This document shows positions 29,280-38,267 of a stretch of DNA of 38,303 bases, one piece after another. This stretch comes from DASRRB01 sp036732755 (GTDB lineage: Bacteria > Planctomycetota > B15-G4 > SIAN01): assembly GCA_036732755.1 (NCBI GenBank), contig DAINBU010000042.1:1-38303 (forward strand), written 5' to 3'. Under the pieces are notes generated by a model. That model had not been told where the DNA came from and ran no database searches. It worked only from the letters and a program-made list of their open reading frames with translations. Position 1 is the first letter of the stretch. The number at the start of each line of letters is the position of its first letter. The position numbers and the translations under genes were made by a program.

Positions 29280-32200
29280 AGCTCACCAAGGTCGAGATGT
29301 ACGGGTTCAAGTCGTTCGCGCACCGGACCACGTTCGCGATCGGCGACGGCATCACCGCCATCGTCGGCCCGAACGGCTGCGGCAAGAGCAATCTCGTCGA
29401 CGCGATCCAATGGGCGCTCGGCGAGCAGCGGCCGACGCGGCTGCGCAGCTCCGGCATGGCGGACGTCGTCTACCGCGGCGACGCGACCAGCGTCGACCAC
29501 GCCGAGGTCTCGCTCCACTTCGACAACGCGGCGGGGCGGCTGCCCCATCCGTCGCCCGAGGTGAAGGTGACGCGCCGTCTCGGCAAGGACGGCGAGAGCA
29601 TCTACCTCGTCAACGACTCGACCGCGAAGCTGAAGGACGTGCGCGACCTCTTCCTCGACACGGGGCTCGGGGTCGGCGGCTACTCGTTCATGGCGCAGGG
29701 ACAGATCGACGCGATCCTGCGCGCGAGCGCGTCGGAGCGGCGCGTCCTGATCGAGGAGGCGGCGGGCACCAGCCGCTACCGCGTGCGCCGCAAGGAGACG
29801 GTGCGCCGGCTCGAGCGCACCGAGCAGGACATCGCGCGCGCGAGCGACCTCCTCGCCGAGCTCGAGCGGCAGGTCCGCTCGCTCAAGTCGCAGGCGGGGC
29901 GCGCGCGGACGTACGTCGAGAAGCGCGACCGGCTGCGCGCCGTGGTCGCGGTCCTGCACGACCGCCGCCGCCGCGAGCTGCAGGCGGCGCTCGCCGAGCT
30001 CGACGAGGGCAAGGAGGCGGCGCGCTCGCGCGAGTCCGCCGCGCGCGCCGAGCTCGCGACGGGCGAGAGCTCGCTGGGAGCGCGTGACGAGGAGCAGGCG
30101 GCCCGCGCCGCCGCGATCAGCGACGCGCGCGCGGTCCACGCCGAGCGGCGCGCCCGCGGCGAGCACCTCGTGACGCGCCTCGCCGAGCTGGACGAGCGCG
30201 CGCTGCAGGTCGCGGGCGAGCGCACCGAGAGCGCCGCGCGCCGCGCCGAGGTCGCGGGGCAGGCGAAGGAGCTCGCGAGGTCGGAGCGCGAGTCGGAGGA
30301 GCGCGTCCACCAAGTGGCTGCCGAGGAGTCCAAGCGCCGCGAGGAGCGCGGCTCCGCGCAGCGGCGCATGCAGGAGCTCGACCGCAAGGCCCGCGAGATC
30401 GAGGAGGCGGTCGGCGAGCTCGAGAAGGACGAGCTCGACCTCGTCGAAGAGGAACAGCGCGCGCGCAGCGAGCTCGGCGACGTCGAGTCGCACCTGAAGG
30501 TGCTGGCCAACTCGCGCCACAAGCTCGAGGGGCGCAGCGCCGAGCGGACGCGCACGATCGCCGAGGTCGCCGACGCCGCGCGCGCGAAGCGCGACGTGGT
30601 CGCCCGCCGGACCGCGGAGCGGCGCGCGCTCGAGCAGGAGCTCTCGGCCGACGACGACGTGCTGGCGCGCCTCTTCAACGAACGGCAGGCGCTGGCCGAC
30701 CGGCAGCGCCAGCGCCACGCGCGCATCGAGGGCGAGAAGTCGCGCCTCCTCGTCGTCGAGGACGCGATCGCCCGCCACGAGGGGGTGAGCGAGCAGGTGC
30801 GCGACCTCCTCGAGCGCGCCGCGGCCGGCGACCCCGAGCTCGCCGGCATCGAGGGGATCGTGGCCGACCTCGTCACCGCGCCCACCGAGGTGGCGCGCGC
30901 GCTCGAGGCGGCGCTCGGGCAGCTCTCCGAGGCGCTCGTCGTCGCCGATCGCGCGACGGCCAACCGCATCCTGAAGCGGCTGCGGCGCGACGGCCTCGAA
31001 CGGATCCGGATCCTCTCGCGCGCCGAGCTGCCGCGCCCCGAGGCGGAGCTCGCCTGGAACGAGCTGCTGCGCGCGTCGGGCTTCGACAAGAAGGACGGGG
31101 CGCTCCTGTCGGCGCTGGTCGGCCAGTTCGACCTGCTGCCGGCCGACGTCCCGATGGAGCAGTGCTCGCCGGAGGCGGGGCGCGCGCTCGTCAGCCGCGA
31201 CGGCGAGGTGATGCTCTCGCCGTTCGAGAGCGTGAGCCGCGGCCGTGGCGAGTTCCTCGGCCTGATCACGCGGAGAAACGAGCGCGAGCGGCTCGAGCGG
31301 TTCGTGCGGACGGGCGAGGCGGAGTGCCGCGAGCTCGAGTCGGCGCTGGCGCGGATGCAGGACGAGATCGCGTTGCGCGAGCGCGACCGCGAGGCGCGCT
31401 CGCAGCGGCGCGCCGAGGCGGCCGGCGTCGAAGCGGAGGCGCAGGCCGACCTGCAGGGGTCGCAGAACCGCCTCGCGCTGCTGCGCGACGAGCTCGAGCT
31501 CGACGCGCGCGAGCTCGTCGACCTCGAGCGCAAGCGCGCGCAGCTCGACGCCGAGCGGCGGACGCTGGCGACCGTACGCGCCACCCTCGAGGCGAGGCGC
31601 GCCGAGGTGCGCGCGCGCCGCGGCGCGCTGGCGCAGGAGGCGACGCGCGGCCACGGCGAGAAGCAGAAGGCCGAGGAAGCGGTCGTCGCGCTCGACGTCG
31701 AGGTCGCGAAGCTCGCCGAGCGGGCCAAGGCCGCGGCTGACGCGCGCACGACGGCACGGGCGCGCCTGCTCGAACGCCGGGAAGAGTTGCAGCGCGCCGA
31801 CCGGCGCATCGCCGAGCTCTCCGAGGAGGACCAGCAGCTCGCCGAGACGAAGGCGGCCGCCGCGGCCGAGCGGCAGGGGCTGCTCGCCGAGATCGAGCGG
31901 CTCGCCCAGGAGCTCGCGGCGCGCGCGACCGAGCTCGAGCGCCACAAGGCCGAGTCGGCCGGCTTGCGTGCCCGGGTGCACGAGCTGCGCGGCCTGGTCG
32001 AGGCGTCGTCGCGCGACCTGCAGTCGTTCGAGCTGCGCGAGCAGGAGCAGCGCCTCCACCTCGAGGTGCTCGAGGCGAAGGTCGGCGAGGAGCTGCTGCT
32101 CACGCCCGACGACCTCGCGCGCCAGGTCGCGGCGATCCGGGCGGGCGAGGCGACGCACCTCGTGCTGCCGCCGCCGCCGCCCGCGCCGGTCGAGGCGATG

Positions 32201-33052
32201 GGCCTCGAGGCGGCCGTCGGCGCGAACGGGGCGCCCGCGCCGGAGGGCGCGAACGGGAGCGTCGCCGCGGCGATGATTGCGGCGCCGGGCGCGACTCCGC
32301 CCGCGGCTCCCGCTCCGCCCGTGGCGCCGGCGCTGCCGATCCACGTGGTGCTCGACCCGAAGCTCTTCGAGACGCCGCTCGCGACGCTGAACCAGGAGGC
32401 GGAGCGGCTGCGCAACGTCATCGCCCGCATCGGGCCGGTGAACGTGACCGCGATCGAGGAGCTGCAGGCGGTCGAGGGGCGGGCGATCTTCCTGTCGAAG
32501 CAGAAGCAGGACCTGACCGAGGCGCGCGCGAAGCTGCGCGAGATGATCGAGGAGATCGACCGCGAGTGCGAGTCGCGCTTCGAGAAGACGTTCGAGGAGG
32601 TGCGCGCGCACTTCCGCGACCTCTTCCGGCGCCTCTTCGCGGGCGGGCGCGCCGACCTGCTGCCGGTCGAGGGCGACGAGCCGGGCGAGCCGGGCGTCGA
32701 CATCGTCGCGGCGCTGCCCGGCAAGGACCCGCGCTCGCTCGCGCTGCTCTCCGGCGGCGAGCGCGCGCTCACCGCGGTGGCGCTCCTCTTCGCGCTCTTC
32801 TCGACCCGGCCGTCGCCCTTCTGCGTGCTCGACGAGGTCGACGCGCCGCTCGACGACTCCAACAAGGCGCGTTTCACGACGATGGTGCGCGAGTTCCTGA
32901 AGGGGACGCAGTTCCTGATCGTCACGCACGCGAAGGTGACGATGGCGGCGGCCGACGTCCTGTACGGCGTGACCATGCAGGGCGACGGCGTCTCGAAGCC
33001 GATCGCGATCCGCTTCGAGCAGGAGAAGGCGAAGGAGCATGCCGCCGGCTGA
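29276..33052 (+). CDS. smc: Chromosome segregation protein SMC
   Basis: Condensin ATPase that compacts and segregates the chromosome with ScpA and ScpB. The 1258-residue product has Walker A GPNGCGKSN at residues 31-39, long coiled coils, a hinge at about 515-660 (ELAGIEGIVADLVTAP, ALVVADRATANRIL), the signature LSGGE at 1158-1162 and Walker B CVLDEVD at 1183-1189. All ATPase motifs are intact. An unusual Pro/Ala-rich stretch (about residues 963-1022) interrupts the C-terminal coil just before IARIGPVNVTAIEE. The ATG overlaps the preceding stop by four bases. scpA and scpB are not in the window. Confidence 0.96.
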   Translation: MKLTKVEMYGFKSFAHRTTFAIGDGITAIVGPNGCGKSNLVDAIQWALGEQRPTRLRSSGMADVVYRGDATSVDHAEVSLHFDNAAGRLPHPSPEVKVTRRLGKDGESIYLVNDSTAKLKDVRDLFLDTGLGVGGYSFMAQGQIDAILRASASERRVLIEEAAGTSRYRVRRKETVRRLERTEQDIARASDLLAELERQVRSLKSQAGRARTYVEKRDRLRAVVAVLHDRRRRELQAALAELDEGKEAARSRESAARAELATGESSLGARDEEQAARAAAISDARAVHAERRARGEHLVTRLAELDERALQVAGERTESAARRAEVAGQAKELARSERESEERVHQVAAEESKRREERGSAQRRMQELDRKAREIEEAVGELEKDELDLVEEEQRARSELGDVESHLKVLANSRHKLEGRSAERTRTIAEVADAARAKRDVVARRTAERRALEQELSADDDVLARLFNERQALADRQRQRHARIEGEKSRLLVVEDAIARHEGVSEQVRDLLERAAAGDPELAGIEGIVADLVTAPTEVARALEAALGQLSEALVVADRATANRILKRLRRDGLERIRILSRAELPRPEAELAWNELLRASGFDKKDGALLSALVGQFDLLPADVPMEQCSPEAGRALVSRDGEVMLSPFESVSRGRGEFLGLITRRNERERLERFVRTGEAECRELESALARMQDEIALRERDREARSQRRAEAAGVEAEAQADLQGSQNRLALLRDELELDARELVDLERKRAQLDAERRTLATVRATLEARRAEVRARRGALAQEATRGHGEKQKAEEAVVALDVEVAKLAERAKAAADARTTARARLLERREELQRADRRIAELSEEDQQLAETKAAAAAERQGLLAEIERLAQELAARATELERHKAESAGLRARVHELRGLVEASSRDLQSFELREQEQRLHLEVLEAKVGEELLLTPDDLARQVAAIRAGEATHLVLPPPPPAPVEAMGLEAAVGANGAPAPEGANGSVAAAMIAAPGATPPAAPAPPVAPALPIHVVLDPKLFETPLATLNQEAERLRNVIARIGPVNVTAIEELQAVEGRAIFLSKQKQDLTEARAKLREMIEEIDRECESRFEKTFEEVRAHFRDLFRRLFAGGRADLLPVEGDEPGEPGVDIVAALPGKDPRSLALLSGGERALTAVALLFALFSTRPSPFCVLDEVDAPLDDSNKARFTTMVREFLKGTQFLIVTHAKVTMAAADVLYGVTMQGDGVSKPIAIRFEQEKAKEHAAG

Positions 33053-34084
33053 CGCGCCGGGCCCGGTCGTGCGCGTGCGCTGGCGCTGGCGCGTCGAGCA
33101 CGCGCTCGTGCACGGCCTGATCCGGTTCCTGCAGGCGCTGCCCGTGCCGGTCGCCTTCGCCTTCGCGCGGGGACTCGGCGCGCTGGCGCACCTCGTGCTG
33201 CGCAGCCGCGTCCGCCTCGCGCGGCGGCAGATGGCCGAAGCGCTGGGCGGGCATCCCGACGACGCGCGCATCCGCGCCGACGTGCGCGAGTGCTTCCGCC
33301 ACTTCATGCGCGTCCCGATCGAGATGATGACCCTGGAGGCCGCGCTCGCCCGCAAGCGTCCCGACGAGGTGCTGCGGATGCACGGCAAGGAGCACTACGA
33401 CCGCGTCCTCGCGCGCGGGCGCGGCGTGATCTTCCTCACCGGCCACCTCGGCAACTGGGAGGTGATGGGGACGTTCGGGCCGAGGCTCGGCCTGCCGGTC
33501 ACCGGCGTCGGGCGGCCGCTCGAGAACCCGCTGATCGACGCGGAGCTGCTCGCGCTGCGCAGCCGCTTCGGCCAGCGCATGGTCGTCAAGGACGGCGCGG
33601 GCGTGAAGCTCATGCGCGAGCTCAAGCCGGGCGCGAGCCGCCCGACCGCGGCTTGCAGCAGGGCCACGTGATCGCGCTGATGATCGACCAGCACGCGGGC
33701 AGCGAAGGGCTGCGCATCCCCTTCTTCCACGCGCCGGCGTCGACGTTCACGTTCATCGCGTCGCTCGCGCGGCGCCTCGGCCTGCCGCTGCTGCCGATCT
33801 TCAGCCGGTGCGGCGCGCGGCCGCACGAGGTCGACGCCGTGATCGAGCCGCCGATCGAGCCCGACCCCAACCTGCCCGAGGACGAGGACGCGTTCCGCAT
33901 GACGCTCGCGTTCCATTGCCGGCTCGAAGCGGCGATCCGCGCCGCGCCCGGCCAGTACCTCTGGTTCCACAAGCGCTGGAAGGCGTCGGGCCGCGAGCCC
34001 GACCCGAAATGGCTGGAGCGTTATGCTGCGCGCGATGAAGGGGCCGCCGAATCCACCGCGCGATCCGCCTCGGGCGAAGGGTGA
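33039..34084 (+). CDS. LpxL-like lipid A / lysophospholipid acyltransferase, frameshifted
   Basis: Acyltransferase of the HtrB/LpxL family, which adds secondary acyl chains to lipid A or related lipids at the inner membrane. The first frame (33039-33671) holds an N-terminal membrane helix, the catalytic TGHLGNWEVMG (His136, Glu141) and ends early. The continuation, GHVIALMIDQHAGSEGLRIPFF to QYLWFHKRWKA, is in another frame and runs to the stop at 34082-34084. The frames switch between about 33620 and 33660, as expected for loss of one base. Whether this is a sequencing error or a real mutation cannot be decided. The start overlaps smc by 14 bases. Confidence 0.82.
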
Positions 34085-35051
34085 GCTGCCACTCGCGCGG
34101 CTGAAGACCTACGCGCTGAGCGAGCGGCCGAACCTCGTCACGAGCGAGGGGTTCGCGCAGGCCGAGGAGCCGCCGCGCGGCGCCGTCGAGGCGCTGCTGC
34201 GCACGCTGCCCGACGTGCTCGGCGCGCGGACGCTGCGCCGGCTGGCGCAAGCGATGGTCGCCGCCAAGGCGGCGGGCGCGCCGGTACTGTGGGGGATCGG
34301 GGCGCACGTGCTGAAGGTCGGCCTCTCGCCGCTGCTCGCCGACCTGCTCGAGCGCGGCTTCGTGCAGGCGGTCGCCATGAACGGCGCCGGCGCGATCCAC
34401 GACGTCGAGCTCGCGATGATCGGCGCGACCAGCGAGGACGTGGCGAGCGCCCTCAAGGACGGCTCGTTCGGGATGGCGCGCGACACGGCGCAGTTCCTGA
34501 ACGAGGCGGTCGTCGCGGGCGCGCGCGCGGGCGAGGGGTTCGGCGAGGCGGTCGGCGCCGCCATCGAGCGGGCGCAGCTGCCGCACCGGCAGCTCTCGAT
34601 GCTCTGGAACTGCCGCCGGCTCGGCGTCCCGGCGACCGTGCACGTGACGCTCGGCGCCGACATCGTCCACATGCACCCGTCGGCGGACGGGGCGGCGATC
34701 GGCGCGACGAGCCTCGCCGACTTCCGCCGCTTCGCCGCCGCCGTCTCCGCGCTGCAGGGGGGCGTCTACTTCAACGTCGGCTCGGCCGTCACGCTCCCCG
34801 AGATCTTCCTCAAGGCGCTCGCGATCGCGCGCAACCTCGGCTTCGTGGTCGACCGCTTCACGACCGCGAACCTCGACCAGCTTCCTCACTACCGCACGCG
34901 CGTGAACGTCCTCGACCGGCCGGCGGGCGGGCAGAGCCTCGACCTGCGCGGCCACCACGAGATCGTCCTGCCGCTGCTGCGCTGGCTGGTGGTCGACCCG
35001 CCCGCGGAGTGGCGTACCGGAGGGGGCGGAACGGCAGGGAGCACGCCTTGA
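34023..35051 (+). CDS. Deoxyhypusine-synthase-like conserved protein
   Basis: A 342-residue soluble protein resembling the deoxyhypusine synthase fold family found in some bacteria. Recognisable conserved parts are GIGAHVLKVGLSPLLADLL, MNGAGAIHDVELAMIG, KDGSFGMARDTAQFLNEAV, GADIVHMHPSADG and NVGSAVTLPEIFLKAL, which suggest a Rossmann-like nucleotide-binding enzyme. Bacteria do not make hypusine on eIF5A, so the substrate is probably different. The ATG at 34023 (GGAG 4 bases upstream) is used; ATG at 34035 is possible. It overlaps the acyltransferase by 62 bases and hldE by 4 (TTGA), which places it inside an envelope operon. Confidence 0.78.
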   Translation: MLRAMKGPPNPPRDPPRAKGELPLARLKTYALSERPNLVTSEGFAQAEEPPRGAVEALLRTLPDVLGARTLRRLAQAMVAAKAAGAPVLWGIGAHVLKVGLSPLLADLLERGFVQAVAMNGAGAIHDVELAMIGATSEDVASALKDGSFGMARDTAQFLNEAVVAGARAGEGFGEAVGAAIERAQLPHRQLSMLWNCRRLGVPATVHVTLGADIVHMHPSADGAAIGATSLADFRRFAAAVSALQGGVYFNVGSAVTLPEIFLKALAIARNLGFVVDRFTTANLDQLPHYRTRVNVLDRPAGGQSLDLRGHHEIVLPLLRWLVVDPPAEWRTGGGGTAGSTP

Positions 35052-36514
35052 GCGGCGACGTCTCGGAGCTGCTCGACCGGCTGAAGGGGCGGCGCGTCCT
35101 GGTCGTGGGGGACCTGATCCTCGACCGCTACGTCTCGGGCGAGGTGCCGCGCATCTCGCCGGAGGCGCCGGTGCCGGTTTTCCGCGTGCGGGCCGAGGAG
35201 GCGAAGGCGGGCGGCGCGGCGAACGTGGCCGCCAACGTGGCGAGCCTCGGCGGCCGCGCGCTGCTCGCGGGCGTCTGCGGGAGCGACGCCGCCGGCGCGC
35301 TGCTGCGCGCGCGCATCCGCGAGGCGGGCGTCGCCGACGCGGGCGTCCGCGTCGACCGCTCGCGCCCGACCGTCCAGAAGACGCGCATGCTGGCGCGTCA
35401 CCAGCAGATGCTGCGCGTCGACCAGGAGGACGTCGAGCCGCTCTCCGGGCCGCTCGAGGCGCGGCTCCTCGCCTGGCTCGAGCGCAACGGCCGCGGCCTC
35501 GGAGCGGTGGTGCTGTCGGACTACGCGAAGGGCGTCCTGACGCCGCGCGTGATCGAGCGCGCCTGCGCGCTCGGCGCCGAGGTGGTGGTCGACCCCAAGG
35601 GGCGCGACTTCGTGAAGTACCGCGGCGCCCACGCGATCACCCCCAACGCGGCCGAGGCCGAGGCGGCGACCGGCTGCGACACCAAGACGGTCGCGGGGTG
35701 CCGCACCGCGGCGCGCCGCCTCATCGAACACGTGGGCTTCCAGTACGTGGTGATCACGCGCGGTGCGCAGGGGATCTACTGGCTCGCCGCCGACGGCAGC
35801 GAGGGCGACGTCGGGACGCGCGCGCGCGCCGTCTTCGACGTGACGGGCGCGGGCGACACGGTGATCGCGGTGCTGGCGCTGGCGCGCGCCGCCGCGCGCC
35901 CGATCGGCGAGGCGGTCGAGCTCGCGAACGCGGCGGCGGGCCTCGTCGTCGAGAAGCTCGGCGCCGCGACGGTGACCCCGTCCGAGCTGGCGAACGCGCT
36001 CGCGCACGGCTTCACCACGGCGGGCAAGGTGACGACGCTCGAAGGGGTCGTGGCGCTGGTCCGCCGCTGGCGCGCCGAGGGGCGGCGCGTCGCACTCACC
36101 AACGGCTGCTTCGACCTGCTGCACCCCGGCCACGTCCAGTCGCTCGAGTTCGCGCGCTCGCACGGCGACGTGCTGGTGGTCGCGGTGAACGACGACGCGT
36201 CGGTGCGGCGCACCAAGGGGCGCGACCGGCCGGTGCTCGCGATCGAGAAGCGGCTGCGGCTGCTCGCCTCGCTCGCGTGCGTCGACGCGGTCTTCCCGTT
36301 CCGCGAGGACACGCCGGAGAAGGTGGTGCGCGCCGTCGCGCCCGACGTGCTCGCGAAGAGCGAGGACTGGAAGGAGAAGGGCGTGGTCGGGCGCGAATTC
36401 GTCGAGGAGCACGGCGGCTCCGTCGTGCTCGCGCCCCTGGTGCCCGGGGAGTCCACCAGCGCGATCCTCCAGCGCATCCGCGCGCGCCGCGGCGACGCGG
36501 GAGCGGCGTCGTGA
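35048..36514 (+). CDS. hldE: Bifunctional heptose kinase / heptose-1-phosphate adenylyltransferase HldE
   Basis: Makes ADP-heptose precursors for LPS core: it phosphorylates D-glycero-D-manno-heptose 7-phosphate at C1 and, after dephosphorylation, transfers AMP. The 488-residue fusion has a PfkB/ribokinase domain first (GDLILDRYVSGEVPRISPEA, GGAANVAANVASLGG, and the catalytic DVTGAGDT at 264-271). A cytidylyltransferase-like domain follows (TNGCFDLLHPGH at 351-362, FPFREDTPEKVV, LAKSEDWKEKGVVGRE). The start is a TTG at 35048 with GGGAG 8 bases upstream, overlapping the previous stop. No ATG or GTG is available near the family N-terminus. Confidence 0.94.
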   Translation: MSGDVSELLDRLKGRRVLVVGDLILDRYVSGEVPRISPEAPVPVFRVRAEEAKAGGAANVAANVASLGGRALLAGVCGSDAAGALLRARIREAGVADAGVRVDRSRPTVQKTRMLARHQQMLRVDQEDVEPLSGPLEARLLAWLERNGRGLGAVVLSDYAKGVLTPRVIERACALGAEVVVDPKGRDFVKYRGAHAITPNAAEAEAATGCDTKTVAGCRTAARRLIEHVGFQYVVITRGAQGIYWLAADGSEGDVGTRARAVFDVTGAGDTVIAVLALARAAARPIGEAVELANAAAGLVVEKLGAATVTPSELANALAHGFTTAGKVTTLEGVVALVRRWRAEGRRVALTNGCFDLLHPGHVQSLEFARSHGDVLVVAVNDDASVRRTKGRDRPVLAIEKRLRLLASLACVDAVFPFREDTPEKVVRAVAPDVLAKSEDWKEKGVVGREFVEEHGGSVVLAPLVPGESTSAILQRIRARRGDAGAAS

Positions 36515-37512
36515 GCGAGCTCGGCCGCTTCGTCCCGAAGATGGCCGGCGTCGAGGTCGGCGTGGTCGGCGACCTGATCGCCGACGTCTACCTCTTCACG
36601 AAGCCGGCGCGCCTCTCGCGCGAGGCGCCCGTCCTGATCGTCCACTACGAGCGCGAGGACGTCTTCCCGGGCGGCGCCGCCAACACGGCGCGCAACCTCG
36701 CCGAGCTCGGCGCACGCGTGCACATGGTCGGCGAGGTGGGGGCCGACGCCCCGGGCGCGCGCGTCGTCGAGATCCTCTCGGCCGCGGGCGTCGACGCCGC
36801 GCCGGTGCTGGTGCGCAAGGACCGCGCGACCGTCACCAAGACGCGCATCCTCGCCGGCGACCCGCACCGCACGAAGCAGCAGCTCTTCCGCATCGACCGC
36901 GAGCCGCCGCGCGGCGACGCCCGCGCGCGCGACGCCGAGACGATCGCGCGGCTCGAGGCGGTCGACCGGCGCGTCGGCGGCTTCGTCGTCTCCGACTACG
37001 ACTACGAGCTGCTCGCGCCGGACGTCTGCGCGTGGCTGCGCACGGCGGCGAAGCGCAAGCCCGTGATCGTCGACTCGCGCCACCGCCTGAAGTCCTTCGC
37101 CGGCGTCACGGTCGTGACCCCCAACGAGGAGGAGGCGGAGGAGGCGAGCGGGCTCAAGATCGAGCAGCCGCGCGACGCGCACGCGGTCGGGCGCGGCCTG
37201 CTCGACGGGCTCGGGACCGAGGCGGTCCTTCTCACACGCGGCAAGCACGGAATGATGCTCTTCGAGCGCGGCCGCGAGCCCCTCGAGTTCCCGGTGGTCG
37301 GGACGGGAGAGGTGGTCGACGTCTCGGGCGCCGGCGACACGGTCGTCGCGGCGTTCACCGCCGCGCGCCTCGCCGGCGCGACGCTCGAGGAGGCGACCTG
37401 GATCGCCAACTGCGCCGCGAGCGTCGTGGTGATGAAGGTCGGGGCCGCGACCTGCTCCCGCGACGAGCTGCTCGCCGCGTTGGAGCGGGCCCCGTTGCCG
37501 CGGCGGCGCTGA
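36511..37512 (+). CDS. PfkB-family kinase, HldE kinase-domain paralogue
   Basis: A 333-residue sugar kinase of the ribokinase family, closest in layout to the kinase half of HldE. Motifs are VVGDLIADVYLFTKPARLSREAPV, quoted in part as GDLIADVYLF; GGAANTARNLAELGA; TKTRILAG; and DVSGAGDT (Asp270, catalytic Asp276). The GTG start overlaps the hldE stop (GTGA), indicating coupling. It may act on a different heptose or phosphosugar, or with the separate nucleotidyltransferase downstream (37614-38267). The exact substrate is not determinable. Confidence 0.88.
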   Translation: MSELGRFVPKMAGVEVGVVGDLIADVYLFTKPARLSREAPVLIVHYEREDVFPGGAANTARNLAELGARVHMVGEVGADAPGARVVEILSAAGVDAAPVLVRKDRATVTKTRILAGDPHRTKQQLFRIDREPPRGDARARDAETIARLEAVDRRVGGFVVSDYDYELLAPDVCAWLRTAAKRKPVIVDSRHRLKSFAGVTVVTPNEEEAEEASGLKIEQPRDAHAVGRGLLDGLGTEAVLLTRGKHGMMLFERGREPLEFPVVGTGEVVDVSGAGDTVVAAFTAARLAGATLEEATWIANCAASVVVMKVGAATCSRDELLAALERAPLPRRR

Positions 37513-37613
37513 GCTTCCCCCGGAAACGAGCGGGATTCGCTTCGTTCCGCCGCCGCCCCCGGCAGAATGGCGGCCTCGTGGCGGGGGACCTTCGACCGGG
37601 GAGGAGGAAGCGC

Positions 37614-38267
37614 ATGGGACAGATCGTTCTCGATCAGGACGATCTCGCGAAGCGGCTCAAGAGTCTGAAGGTCGGAGGCAAGCGCGTCGTCGTCACCAAC
37701 GGCTGCTTCGACCTGCTTCATGTCGGCCACGTGCGCGCGCTGCAGGACGCGAAGAAGCGCGGCGACTGCCTCGTCGTCGCGATCAACTCCGACGCCTCGG
37801 TGCGCAAGCTCAAAGGGAGCGGGCGCCCGCTCCAGTCGCAGTCCGATCGCGCCGAGATCCTCGCCGCGCTCGACGGCGTGACCTACGTCACGATCTTCGA
37901 CGAGGAGACCGTCGGCCCGCTGCTGCGGCGACTGCGCCCCTCGATCGTCGCGAAGGGCACCGACTACACGGCGGAGAACTTCCCCGAGCGCGACGTCCTC
38001 GCGGAGATCGGCGCCGAGCTGATCATCGTCGGCGACCCGAAGGGCCACTCGACCCGCGACCTCCTGAAGCTCGCGAGCCAGGCGCATGCGGCGTCGCTCG
38101 CCCGCGCCGCCGCCGCCAAGGGCCGCGGGGGCGGGAAGCCGGCCTGCTCGATCGGGCGTCCGGGCGCGAAGGGGTCGGCGCGGCCGCTCCGGGGCGGCCG
38201 GGCGCAGGCGGCCGTCGCCGGAGCGCGCAAGCGCGGCCGGCTCGGCGCCTCGCATGCCCATGCCTGA
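37614..38267 (+). CDS. rfaE2: Heptose-1-phosphate nucleotidyltransferase-like protein (RfaE2 type) with basic tail
   Basis: Cytidylyltransferase-fold enzyme of 217 residues. The nucleotide-binding motif TNGCFDLLHVGH lies at residues 28-39, followed by VVAINSDASVRKLKGSGRPL, LRRLRPSIVAKGTDYT and the GHSTRDLL end typical of RfaE2/HldE adenylyltransferase domains. The core ends near residue 155; about 60 residues rich in Gly, Ala, Arg and Lys follow, which is unusual. A strong ribosome site (GGAGGAGG) precedes the ATG at 37614. A 101-base spacer separates it from the kinase gene, and CAGAAT (37563-37568) in that spacer could be a -10 box. Confidence 0.9.
   Translation: MGQIVLDQDDLAKRLKSLKVGGKRVVVTNGCFDLLHVGHVRALQDAKKRGDCLVVAINSDASVRKLKGSGRPLQSQSDRAEILAALDGVTYVTIFDEETVGPLLRRLRPSIVAKGTDYTAENFPERDVLAEIGAELIIVGDPKGHSTRDLLKLASQAHAASLARAAAAKGRGGGKPACSIGRPGAKGSARPLRGGRAQAAVAGARKRGRLGASHAHA

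Noticed and set aside
36511..37512. Second kinase as an ordinary ribokinase or fructokinase
   Set aside because: The N-terminal GDLIADVY and the TKTRILAG segment match the HldE kinase group better, and it overlaps hldE.
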